A DNA stretch of 64,000 nt, from contig CM022297.1 in NCBI GenBank assembly GCA_011799875.1, forward strand, positions 363,138,921 through 363,202,920, written 5' to 3'. The notes under the pieces were generated by a model that made no database searches, had not been told where the DNA came from, and saw nothing but the letters and a program-made list of their open reading frames with translations. Shown piece after piece: positions 33,815-44,225 of this stretch. Source of the DNA: Thinopyrum elongatum. Its lineage: Eukaryota > Streptophyta > Magnoliopsida > Poales > Poaceae. A program made the position numbers and the translations under genes. Positions within the stretch are counted from its first letter, which is position 1; every line of letters starts with the position of its first letter.

Positions 33815-35012
33815 TAATCACATAACCAGAACAACAAAGGTTTTGTTAATAAGTACCTTTAAGGGACTCGGCAAACTTGACCGAGAAACCTTGCCAATCC
33901 TTCGGCAAAGGCCCTTGGACAACAATCTCTGCAAGGCACGTAAAACCAAATAAGAGACAATACAGCAAACAACAACAACTAATAACAAACCAAGAAATCT
34001 CATGCACCTTCGCATCCAGGACGCCGCAATTTAATTGACACTTTCCATTTTTTCCGTCTGTTGCGGTCTACCCTGGTCACCTCCGAACTCACATAAACCG
34101 AGAAACCATGCCAATCCTTCGGTAAAGGCCCATCAACGACATGTTCTTAACAGGACATGCAGAACCAAGTAAGACACCACATGGCCAACAACAACTAACA
34201 ACAAACTAAGAACTTTCATGTACCTTCGTATCGAGCGCGCCAAAACTCAACGCACATTTTCCGTTTTTTGCGATTTACCGCAGCCACTGTCAAGCTCAGA
34301 AAAGGAAACCAACCATCACCTAACCACATCGCAAACAACACAGTAACGAAATAATTATCATCAACCCCAACAGAATACCCTAGGAGACGAAACATAAAAG
34401 AATAACACTGGAGAGACACGTACTTGTACGGCTTCGAGGAGGAAAACCAACAGGCTGACGCGGCATGTAACGTCTAGCAATCCCAGGGGCCGACGCACGC
34501 CTAGGAGCGGTGGCTCACCCAGGACCAGCAGCAGGAGCAGGGACAGACACATGCATAGAAGTGGCGTCGTGCCCAGGATCAGCAGCATGACCAGGGACGG
34601 ACACATGTACAGCAGCGACTGCATGCCCATAATCAACACCATGACCAGGGACACGGCCATGAACACCCCTACCACTTGGCCAAGGTATGGCGCCACGCCC
34701 AGCGGCAGGCACCTGTCGAGCACCACGCCCACGCCTGGCGATAGGCTCAGCTCTAGCAGTAGGTACCCGCCGACTCACACCCCTATGCCTGTCAAGAGGC
34801 TCAGCTCCAGCGGCAGGCACCCGGCAAGCAGCAACCCCACCGGTAGCGACATGATCAGGAACAGGGGCACGCCCTATATTAGAACCTCCACGGCCAGTGG
34901 CTCGTCCACGACGTCCAGCAGACCGCCCACGACCACGCCCACGACCACCTAGCAACCCAACACCAGCCTCGACCGTGGCTTGAGCATGAGCAGAAACCAG
35001 ACCACGCGCCAT
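33815..35012 (-). pseudogene. Probable N-terminal exons of the Helitron gene, with a duplicated exon
   Basis: A frame from an ATG at 35012 to 34515 encodes a 165-residue Gly/Arg/Pro/Ala-rich segment (GGRGRGRGRSAGRRGR). Downstream, two related exons encode GPLPKDWHGFSV (about 34025-34135) and GPLPKDWQGFSV (about 33862-33925). They lie in an imperfect tandem duplication of about 217 bp (33880-34096 and 34097-34313). Donor-like GTACAT and GTGCATG follow the exons. I do not recognise the domain. Splicing into the Rep part is inferred from position only. Confidence 0.45.
33880..34313. repeat. Imperfect tandem duplication, about 217 bp
   Basis: ACCGAGAAACC(T/A)TGCCAATCC begins both units. Both continue through AACAACAACTAA(T/C)AACAAAC and CATG(C/T)ACCTTCG(C/T)AT. 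The units differ at many sites, so the duplication is old. Confidence 0.65.
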
Positions 35013-36074
35013 GTCAACAACCCAACAACATCATACACACACGTTGGACAAATAAGAAGCAAGAACCACGTAACCATACATCAGAGCATAACATAACAAC
35101 AGGCATCTGAGATAGTATAAAACACAGTACACGAGCAGCATAATCAGAAACATGATAAGACTGCCATTGAATAAAGGAATAACGAATAACACATTCACAT
35201 AAGAAGTACCAACATCGAAAAATATAGGCAAAACCATGTCAAGCCTCGATAACAAATGTTGAAATAAAGAGATAATGGCAAGCCTGTGATTTGTATTGCA
35301 TGTGTCAAGTATCAACTTAGCACACAAGAGTGTTCGTTACATAAGAAGTGGTTTCACGATTAGAGAGAGTGTGGCCATGAGTTTACTGCTTAGGTTTCAC
35401 CAAAGCAGAAAATGTTGATTAGACAACGCGAAGAGCTAGAAATATTGATTGGTGCAAGTTTGAAGAAAATAAATCTAAATCAAGTCATAATTTCTAAGTG
35501 AAACAGCTGGGGAAATGCTTCAACAAATACGTGCTTGTAGTGACTCCTGGTATAAGAACTAAATCTTTTCTAGCCTTCAATTAAATGTACTATTTCAGAA
35601 TCGAAAAACTGCACACGAGAGGATGTAAGAGGCACAAGCACCTCTGTCAAGGCCAAAAGCAAACACGCAAAAGGCGTATCAAACAGTTCATAGGTGTCCC
35701 GGTTCATGGACACATTGCTGCAACAGATAGCAACATGAACGATCCAGCAATCGGTACCTCTGTCAAGCAAATGAAGCAAATGCTTCACATTACACCTAAT
35801 CATATTTAAGTGCCAGATCTAAATAACTGGATATGAAAGAGAAGTAAAACAAAGCAACACATATGGCCTTTTGAAGGAGGCAAGTAGATCAATGCTACCT
35901 CTGGTTATGTTTATGGAAAATTGAGAGATTAGCCAAAACGAAAAGGTGTTGTTCTGTATAGAACACTAATTAGAGCATGTGAGTTCTAGAGCAAGAGCTT
36001 AACACCAAATGAACACATCATGATTATAATGGACGAACAGTTCATCCAAAATTCTAGTGCGCGTGCAAACTTAC
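35013..36074. other. Unassigned AT-rich stretch upstream of the Helitron gene
   Basis: It would hold the promoter and the 5' terminus of the Helitron if the element reaches this far. No gene or clear element end was seen. Confidence 0.3.
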
Positions 36075-36146
36075 AACAACAACTTCCTGCTTGATTTCAG
36101 TAGCCTCATCGATCTTTCCATGCTCCTCTGTGATTTCAACAACTTC
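36075..36146 (-). pseudogene. Orphan acidic exon with intact splice sites
   Basis: Twenty-four codons without a stop (EVVEITEEHGKIDEATEIKQ, then EVVV) lie between a TTTACAG acceptor and a GTAAGT donor, the plant consensus. The charge pattern suggests a helical or coiled segment. I do not recognise the parent gene. It may be the surviving early exon of a host gene displaced by the Helitron, or a captured gene piece; the GC-rich block at 37090-37380 could be its first exon. Confidence 0.4.
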
Positions 36147-36390
36147 CTGTAAACTCGGAACAGAAGAGAAAAAATAGGGTGCATGAATAAAGTTGCTCCT
36201 TGTTGATCGACTTCATACGTTTGCTATAAATAAAGAAAGAAAATAGAACAATTGGCCCTGAAAACAGTCCATTAGAAACATAAGACATCACTTAGACTCC
36301 GAGTCCCATTAAGACATGAAGCTTTTACCACAATTACGAACACTGCAAGGGTGTGGTTTTAGTATGCAATATGGCATGTCTTCGACCCCT

Positions 36391-36702
36391 TACGGATGAG
36401 CCAGACATCCCATTTCATAAAGGCATGAATCTAAACAGAACATATGTGAGACCTACTTCCTTCACACATAGCCCACTAACGTATTTCTACTACATAAATC
36501 ACGATGTGTTATCTGAATAGCCAATTCTTATGACATAAAGAATAAATACGGATGAGCCAGGCATCCCATTTCATAAAGGCATGAATCTAAACAGAACATA
36601 TGTGAGACCCACTTCCTTCACACATAGCCCACTAACGTATTTCTACTACATAAATCATAATGTGTTATCTGAATAGCCAATTCTTATGACATAAAGAATA
36701 AT
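36391..36702. repeat. Tandem duplication, 156-bp units
   Basis: Units 36391-36546 and 36547-36702 both begin TACGGATGAGCCAG and end GACATAAAGAATAA, with only a handful of differences. The sequence is non-coding. Confidence 0.9.
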
Positions 36703-36966
36703 CTGACAGGTTAATTGAACCAATTCCCTGGGCAACTTCTCTGAACATGTTTCCACCACATAAATCTGAATAGTAGCTACATGCTCAAAGAGAGAAGAAG
36801 GAAGATGGAGCTAGTTGTATCTATTTGAGCTGCCCCCTCCTGTCACCTGGCGAGGTAGTAGATGCACGCTTGGAGGAGGATTTCTCCCTTCACAATCACC
36901 TATGGGAGACGCAGCTCTGCTATGGCCACAACGGCAACCTGCACGACGGGAGATGGAAGGAGCATC

Positions 36967-36969
<3 letters not shown>

Positions 36970-37035
<66 letters not shown>

Positions 37036-37036
37036 G
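36970..37036. repeat. GA/CT microsatellite
   Basis: About 30 AG dinucleotides with a single AAA interruption and one AT step near the end. On the minus strand it is a CT tract, common near plant gene starts. Confidence 0.95.
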
Positions 37037-37089
37037 GCTAAGCACGATCGGCACCACGAAGGGGAGCCGCACTGGCTGAAGGAGCCTCA

Positions 37090-37490
37090 CCTCATCACGA
37101 TGCCCTCGTCGGTCCCTATGGAGGCGGCCTCCGGTGCGGTCTGCTGGCACCTCGCGCTCGACCGCTTTTGCGGCCGGTGAGTTCCACCGAAAGCCGCTAC
37201 CGACGCACTCCTCTGCCGACGCACTCCTCTGGTAGAGCCGCGGCACGAGCGACCGCGCCCGCTCGGCGCTCGGCAGGCGGGGAGGAGATGGGCCAGGGCG
37301 GATGGGCGATGGGAGGGGAGGAGACAGAGAGGACGGGAGCAGGACGGGCGACGGCGGCGGCGGGAGGGGAGGAGGCAAAGATGACGGGAGCTAGGTTAGG
37401 GAAGGGGGAAGTGAGGGGAGGAAGAGGACAACACGCAGGAGGGAAGGAAGGAATCGAGGGAAGTCATCTGGCGCCCGGTATGCGAAATCA
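37090..37490 (-). other. GC-rich block, possible gene start on the minus strand
   Basis: A frame from an ATG at 37378 is rich in Pro, Ser, Arg and Leu (MPPPLPPPPSPVLLPSSLSP). A GAG|GTGAGG donor-like site lies at about 37091, just before the CT tract. It may be a 5' exon and promoter paired with the orphan exon at 36075-36146. The composition is low complexity and no domain is recognised. Confidence 0.25.
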
Positions 37491-37508
37491 CTAAAATGCC
37501 CTTGGTGG

Positions 37509-37746
37509 GCTCCGAGAATAACACGCGGTGGCAGCCCGGTTTGGACACTGTTTCGATCCACTGTGTTTTTTTATATCCGACGGCTGCTGTTATCCATAAG
37601 GCAGATCGCATGGCCGAGAACGCATCGGCTCCGAGAATAATACGCGGTGGCAGCCCGGTTTGGACACTGTTTCGATCCACAATGTTTTTTTTATATCCGA
37701 CGGGTGCTGTCATCCATGAGGCAGATCGCACGGCCGAGAACGCATC
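37509..37746. repeat. Tandem duplication, 119-bp units
   Basis: Units 37509-37627 and 37628-37746 both start GCTCCGAGAATAA and end GAACGCATC. They differ at a few scattered bases and by a one-base difference in a T run. Confidence 0.9.
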
Positions 37747-39240
37747 AAGAAACGAATCCGACGGGCAGGAAGCGTGAATCTCCGAGAGCGCTGGGTTCCT
37801 CCCGGTGTGATTCTTTCTGGATATTAATTTCGGTCCTCTTCTCAGTCTCGCGATCAGCCAACTGAGCTTCTCCAGGATAAATAATAAGTGCATGTTTTTT
37901 TTTAAAGAAAATAAGTGCATGTTATCAAAACAGGTTGCCGACACAAGTGGTAGCAGCAAAAACTCCACACCAATATGTACACGGATTCACAGGCTTAGAT
38001 GCTTTTACATGTTTGGGTGTGCCCAATCTCGGCCACGGCTTTACATTTGTACTGTACAATTCATACTCGTAATTCTCCAAAGACAGCCCGCTAACCAGAA
38101 ACAAAAAGAAACTTAGGAAGCTGATGAAGCCCCATGCACCATCATTTCAGCTTATTATTCACAGATCCTCAGCATGTAGAGCAAGCTGTCAAGCAGAGAA
38201 AAACAACATTAGACATTGTAAAAAAAAACAATTGCATGGATATAATTTTTCAAGACGGTATAAATTCACTCGATGCCTCTACAATGTGAGATGGTCAGAC
38301 ACTTTTGGTTTCTTGGACTAGGAACTTTGGTGTGTCAGTATGGGTAGGGAATGCAAAATGATGCTACAACTTTGACGCTACCAAGTTATTTGCTTTGTCA
38401 AGCCCTTCTGACCCGCTAACTGGCACAATAAAAGATCCACCCATAATATGTACTAGTTTTGAGTTCAGATCCACCAAATTAAAGGAAACAAAGGTATTTC
38501 CTTGCAGTGAAAGAATGTTGTATGTACAAAAAGGTGAGAAAATTTTTACGGCCGAGCAAAGAATTAGGTCTTCCATGCATTTGTACCCACTCAGGAAAGG
38601 ACTCTATACTCATAGCTTTGTATCAGTAAATGCGGCAATGGTGGCTCTGTAAGTTCGTATGGAAGACATCCCGCCTTATTTGTTGAATTTTATATGAAGT
38701 ACTAACAGCTGCATCTACTTAATGTGTATCATCATCTACTAAGTTGACATTCATGGCAAAACTGATGCTTCAAATCAAGTCCATATAAAATGACCATAAA
38801 GCGTTTAACCTCAGCAGGACCCTGACACTAAGCAGCGAACCATGCCTTTGTTCCATGGCTAACAAGAACAGGGAACACTTGGGTTGCAGTATGCCACTTA
38901 CAAATTCCAAAAAATAGTGGTGCACCACACAATTAACAATGCCTACAATTCTACAGACCCAGTAACTGTGCTTCAATTTATGTGCTGAGCCTCAAAAATT
39001 TAGTAGGCTATTCTACCATATATATTGGGAGAAACTTAGACAGAGCAAGTCTAGTGTATTACAGAACTATAAAGTTAACACCACACAGAAAAGATGTGCA
39101 ATGTTGTAAATTAACTCAATAAAAGGCATGTTACAAAACTACGACGAGGGTTGGTTGCGACGAACCATGTCCTGGCAAATAGCTATACCTAGAGAGCTAC
39201 CAGAAACATCAAACACACATGGTTCAAGTGTCAAAATGAC
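37747..39240. other. Intergenic stretch downstream of the LUL-like gene
   Basis: No gene is recognised. Short open frames at 38364-38652 on both strands have no domain and no codon pattern I would trust. It may contain unmapped 3' untranslated exons of the ubiquitin ligase gene. Confidence 0.35.
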
Positions 39241-39250
39241 AGTGTTAATA

Positions 39251-39256
39251 TTTATT
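39251..39256 (-). terminator. Candidate polyadenylation signal
   Basis: AATAAA on the minus strand, about 110 bases past the stop codon of the LUL-like gene, within TAGTAATAAATATTAAC. Confidence 0.45.
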
Positions 39257-39365
39257 ACTAGATCGCAACCAACAATATAACTATGCACTTTGAAGACTGA
39301 TATTATTTAGAAAGATATGGACAATAAACAACAGGATGCAGCAACAACCATACCAGCAGTCTTCC

Positions 39366-42300
39366 TTATGGCTCAGCACTCCTAACTTTGATCTCCATTA
39401 GTTTCTCAACAGGCTGTCTGCATATGGGGCATTTATTTGATTGGAGCCTTAGAGCTTGTGCACATTCACTGCACATACACTGTACAACATAGGACAAATC
39501 AGATAACAACATTAAGTAATGTAAGTGAGATCTGAGAAAGCAAAAGTAGAACTACAGGCTACAATTAGTTATCTTACCAAATGCCTGCAAGGAAAAACAG
39601 CAGTGTCCCTTGGCTCTGTCAAGCAGATAACACATTCTTTCCCCATGCCATCATCGTCAGCATCAGGAACATCAGCTTCCATGGAGTTGACAATCCCATA
39701 TATTTCTTTCAGCTCATAGCGCACACCATTAATCCACAATATTTGCTTGACAACTTTGACTTGAAGATCATCGTTATGTTTCTCTATAACAGCAAGTGTA
39801 ATTTGTGCCCGTGTGGAGTTTACTGTTTGACCACCTTCCTCTGGAGATGGAGAAGCTTCCGCATAAACTACCAGTGGGTATACTTCCTCTGAAGGATTTG
39901 AAAGCTCATCCAGAGAAAAGAATCCCAGATCAATACCAGATCCAAAGGGCTGGACATAATTTTGAGCCAATCCTTTCTGGAAAGGTATCTTTGTTGGTGT
40001 CTGCAAGTCTGGATACACTGAAGAAAACTTGCAGTCTTTTCCTTCCTTGGCAAAGTAATGTATAACTAAACTGCAATACACAAAAATAAGTATAACTATG
40101 GTCATTAAACATTAAAGAGAGCTGGAATATTAACCAGACTTGGATTTTATAATATTAATCAGGCTTGAATATGATCAAAACGACCAGATAAAATTTCACC
40201 TAGTAAAATGGATTTTATAACTTCTGTAACGAGTCAATATGTCATGTACCCACGTGAACTAATGTAATATGTTACATTTATGCTGCAGTAGTTCAAAAGG
40301 AACTGCAATTGCAGGTGATGTACAAACCCCGCACACAACATTTTTAACATCTTAAATTTTAAATAACCCCTCCCTTTAGAGGGTTTCGGTTCAGATTTAG
40401 AATATACTAATCGAGCAATGCCTGTAACTCCATCTTTTCTAATCTATCATTCACGTCTGATACAAAGTTGAATAAGAAGTCACTAATTCATGAGATTGAA
40501 AAGTTGCCCTTCACTGCAAAGATTGCCTGTTTGGGACTGCTCTACTCCGTAAATTCCAGCTCCACTCTCAAAACCACAAGCCAAACGGGGTAGCTCCACG
40601 ATGTCCCACTCAGCAAAAAAACTCGAATCCGGGGGACAACCCCCGTGTTTTTCGTGTAGCTCTTCAGGAGGTGCTCCAAAAACTCTAGTTTCAAGAGTCC
40701 TCGTCTATGTTTTTAAGGCGTCCAGGCGCTTTAAGGCGCTGGGGGGGCGCCTCAACGCCTAGGCGCTCAAAGCGCGAGGCGAGGCGACGCCTTGGTCAAT
40801 TTTTATTAGGCACTAGGGGGACTAATATGGCAGCCATGAGTAGACATAAAACTGATTGGCCGGAGAGGGGAAGGGCCGGTGGAGGAGGAGCGGATCTGGG
40901 CCGGCGGCTTGGGAGGAGAGAGCTCCTCTCTCTTTTCCCCTCGATTGGTGTCCCAGGTGTGTTTCCCTGTATCTCCCGCCTCTGTTTACCCTCTCTCTCC
41001 CGCCCAATTTCTCTTCCATCCCCGCCAATTTCTCTTTCTCCCGCCGCCAGTTTCTGATTCCCGCTCGACCTGCCCACACATGTCCAGGGCGTCCAGAACC
41101 GGCCAAAGCGACGCCTTCTCCGCCTAGGCGACGCCCTGGACGCCTCAACAACCCAAGTCGGACGCCTTAGACAGAAAACTAAGGCGAGAACGATGCCTTG
41201 ACATTGCCGAGCGCTCTGGCGCCTAAGCGTCGCCTAGGCTACGCCTTAAAAACAATGGTCCTCGTGGAGTTGGGACACTGCCACTGGTAAGTGGATAACG
41301 GTTTGTTCCTTTTTGCGGACCGGTACCCCACACGCACGCACTCCCTCCTTATCCGCGTATCCCTTCATTCTCCTCCACATCATGAACAGGGCGCCGCTCC
41401 ACACCCCTAGCGCCGCTACCGCCACGACGACAATGCCAGCGAGGCCGACCACCGGAATGGATAGATCAAGTGTCTTCCTCCCACCCCCAGTTTCTCAGCC
41501 CCCCTCGAGCCTCCAAGCCACAGCCCAGCGAGGAGGGCCATGGCTGCCCAGCTTCAGCTTCGGCCGGACACACCACCGGCACGGTCAGCAACGACCAGAC
41601 CGCCGTCCCGGCAAAACCTGGGGCACGACCTTTCCCACCAAAATTTCGCATTCTTGAAGCTGGAGCTAGCTAGAAGCCAAGCTCTATGGTGGAGCTGCAA
41701 CTCCTGGGTGGAACTGCTCCAAAGTGGATTTGGTGGAGTGGAGCTGATTTTGGAAGGATGGAGCAGTCCCAAACAGGCTCTAAGCTTCACATAGGTCAAG
41801 TTTGTAGTATCGAAATTCCAACAAGAGTTTAGCCTAAAATATGTGCTGTAGCCCCCCTGCCCCCTAGGTGAAAAAAACCCTACAGGTCAGCAAGTAGGCA
41901 GTAGCTACACAATTTAGACCAGGCAAAACAAATCTAGCCCTGATCTCAGCGTTGGAGACAGCAATCCCAGGCAGCCAATTCTCACCTGCCGTCGGTGACC
42001 GCGTCGAAGGTGAAGGAGACGAGGCGGCGGTCAGGGTCGGCGGCGTCAGGCACGAGGCGGATGGTGTCCTTGCGCAGGTTGATGTCGTTCTTCACCTTGA
42101 GCGCCTGCTGGTGGCCGACGAACTCGGGCGGGGGGCCAGTCAGCGCCGGCATCTGCGACGGCGGCGGCTGGGGCGCGGGGTGCCACGGGCCGTGGTACGC
42201 GTGCGGGGGCGGCGGGTGGTGGTGGTTGTAGTAGTACGAGGCGGCGGACGAGGAGGGCCCGTGGTGCGGCGGCGGCGGGGGAGGCGGGTGGGGGGGTGGT

Positions 42301-42472
42301 GGGGTGGTGCGGGCGGCGGGGGAGGGGTGGTTGGTGGGGGGGTGGTGCGGCGGCGGGGGCGGGGGGGCGGGGGGGGCGGGCGGGTAGTTGGGGAAGTTAG
42401 TGGTTGGAGGGGCGGCGGCGGGGGCGGGTAGTAGTCGTCCCGGCGGCGGCGGCTGGAGGAGGAGCCGCCCAT
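39366..42472 (-). CDS. LOG2/LUL-type RING-HC E3 ubiquitin ligase (three exons; frame broken in exon 1 as read)
   Basis: Exons are 41986-42472, 39578-40070 and 39366-39479, with GT...AG introns of 1915 and 98 bp. Exon 1 starts [15 protein letters not shown]. Gly2 with Ser6 fits an N-myristoylation site, as in Arabidopsis LOG2, which acts at the plasma membrane. A Pro/His-rich region follows, then the conserved [17 protein letters not shown] and [11 protein letters not shown]. Exon 2 gives [36 protein letters not shown] and the RING start [18 protein letters not shown]. Exon 3 completes it with [18 protein letters not shown] and MEIKV, ending RSAEP. All RING zinc ligands are present. Exon lengths sum to 1094, not a multiple of three: the ATG frame leaves the conserved frame within GC repeats at 42411-42427. 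This could be a sequencing error or a real disabling indel. The family ubiquitinates membrane-associated partners and is linked to amino-acid export control. Confidence 0.85.
40071..41985 (-). other. First intron of the LUL-like gene
   Basis: The donor is GGCAG|GTGAGA at 41986/41985 and the acceptor TATTGCAG|TTTAG at 40071/40070; joining them keeps the conserved protein in frame. The intron contains a 553-bp inserted element (40705-41257). Its other parts hold nothing recognisable. Confidence 0.75.
40705..41257. mobile_element. Non-autonomous TIR element in the LUL-like intron (553 bp)
   Basis: The left end CTATGTTTTTAAGGCGT matches the inverted right end CATTGTTTTTAAGGCGT with two differences. 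The element is flanked by GTCCTCGT at 40697-40704 and 41258-41265, an 8-bp target duplication as made by hAT transposons. Many subterminal GGCGCC, CCTAGGCG and GGCGTC words in both orientations lie inside the ends. No transposase is encoded, and frames inside are low complexity. Similar AAGGCG-rich repeats are common in grass genomes; the superfamily call rests on target length only. Confidence 0.8.
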
Positions 42473-42479
42473 GGCCTCC

Positions 42480-43880
42480 GGGTGCGGGTCCGAGGAGGCG
42501 GGAGGAGGGGGAGCAAGGGGAGGCGAGGCTGAGCCGGGGTTGGGGCGGTGGATTTGAGGAGGAGGAGGAGGTTGCTTAGGCCGCGTGGGAGTGCGGGCGT
42601 ACGGGGGAGTTGACGCGAGTGGGGATAGGACTCCGATTGACTTTTTCGGGCGAGGTGGCTTTTTACGCGGAAGGGGAGATCTCGCGGTGGTTCCGGGGGT
42701 GGATGCAAGGAGCTGTCCCTGGCAACGGCGACTAGCTCTGCCCTGCTCTGGCTCGGCCTGCTTCCGTTGTCACCGTCGGCGCACAGTTAAACGGACCGGG
42801 ACAGGAAGGGTGCGGGTGGTACATCTTCTCTTTCCCCAAATAGAAGCATACTAGCGCCGAAGAAGCACGGCGCACGCCGCGCCCACGACCGATTCCGTCT
42901 GTATTTTACGAAAATAAGCAAGAAAATAACATGTATCATGTCAGAAAATAAAATAAAAAGAAGAATATTAATCCTATCTTTACCCCATAGTCTACGTAGG
43001 CACGTAACAAACATTAAATGATTTAACAAATTAAGTAAACCGACTGGTCTATTAATACTTTTTCATAAGAACGTATTTTCTCCTTTTGTAGGTAAAAAAA
43101 AGTGATGGGCACGGTAGTAATATGTAGTTGAATTCATTCTCATATGGCATGTTTGATCAATAGTGAAATCGAATGGGATTGCTACCAATGTGTAGACCCT
43201 ATAGTAGGGAAATATTTCTTGTCCTGTTTGTGCATACTTTTCACCTAAATTTCATATCTAGTTCCTAGTCGGCATTCTTTCATCCTCTCTCAAATATGGA
43301 TATATTTAATAAAATTCAAATTTCAAATTTTATAAGTAATTTAAACCCAAATTTGTCGTGGTGTAAAAATGGATAGTAATTGGCGGAAAGCTTATTTTAA
43401 CGCATTATCTATGAATGGCTAACCTGATAATAGGACGTTCAACCCAATGCGCTTTTCAAATTGTGATATATGATAAGTGGTATATCCATACTTCGGGAAA
43501 TTTTGGCAGCTAAGGAACAACTGGTTCTACAATAGTTTTTTGAGCAAACACTACCCTCCACGGATGATCTATTGTCTTGTATTATTTTTTCCTTGAATCG
43601 GTCAAAGAAATAGAATTGGGAGTGGAGTGGAGTGAAGAGGTTGGTCGAGTGACAGTTTTTAGTTTTATGTTCCCCCTTGCCGCTGGTTGCTTATAGACTG
43701 CCGTGATGGGGCGCGTCGTAGAGGTGGCTTCAGTAATCGCACTGTGGTTAAAACCTCGATTTGGTTGGCCACAGGGAAGGAGAAGGCGAGGTAGACGACG
43801 ACAACAACACCAGTTATTCTCCTTGCGTAGGTGAACGCACCGAGAGAGAAAGAGTCTTACTTTTTGGGGGGATTTTTTTT
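42480..43880. other. Promoter side and upstream flank of the LUL-like gene
   Basis: GC-rich DNA (to about 42850) probably holds the 5' untranslated region and core promoter. I could not pick a TATA box or start site. Beyond 42900 the sequence is AT-rich with no gene seen. Confidence 0.35.
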
Positions 43881-43884
43881 CCTG

Positions 43885-44225
43885 ACATTTATTCTAGATT
43901 ATTGTTCACTTGAATGCATGGTGCTGATTTATTGTTTTTATTGTCCCAGTTTATTCGGGTGTATTGCTCTGGATTACAGTTCGTGTATTGTTTTGGTTTA
44001 TGGTTTGGATGGGCTAATGTTTCCGGTGTACTTAGGTGTTGTCCCGTTTCACTGGATTTACTGTTCCGGGTAGAGGAAGGAGGAGTCTCAAAATAAGGAT
44101 TTATTTTTTATTTTTGGTTTTCCTTCTGGATTACTGTTCACATGAATGCATAATGCTGGTTTACTGTTTTTGTTGTCCCAGTTTATTCAGGTGTATTGCT
44201 CTGGGTTACAATTCGATTATTTTTT
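43885..44225. repeat. Imperfect direct repeat, about 231 bp apart
   Basis: GATTA(T/C)TGTTCAC(T/A)TGAATGCAT and TTGTCCCAGTTTATTC(G/A)GGTGTATTGCTCTGG occur at about 43898-43973 and again at about 44129-44204. No terminal structure was found. Confidence 0.6.

Larger units (their letters stand above)
27740..35012 (-). mobile_element. Autonomous-type Helitron, decayed, minus strand
   Basis: The stretch carries the plant Helitron gene set: a Rep/helicase protein (29295-33814 and probably exons to 35012) and RPA-like OB-fold exons downstream. Helitrons move by rolling-circle replication, using the Rep HUH nuclease and a PIF1-family helicase. The 3' end is cut by copia C2 at 27739. I could not find the 5' TC end or the CTRR hairpin end, so both limits are approximate. 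A second, partial copy of its 3' gene block lies at 27815-28232. Confidence 0.8.

Noticed and set aside
36970..37036. GA repeat considered as a CRISPR-like or satellite array
   Set aside because: It is a simple dinucleotide microsatellite with no spacers or higher-order unit.
38364..38652. Open frames of 70 and 85 codons on opposite strands
   Set aside because: No domain, no splice context and no support for either; kept only as part of an unassigned stretch.
41952..42431. A 159-codon plus-strand Arg/Gly/Val-rich frame
   Set aside because: It is the antisense of the poly-proline exon of the LUL-like gene, whose protein similarity is on the minus strand.
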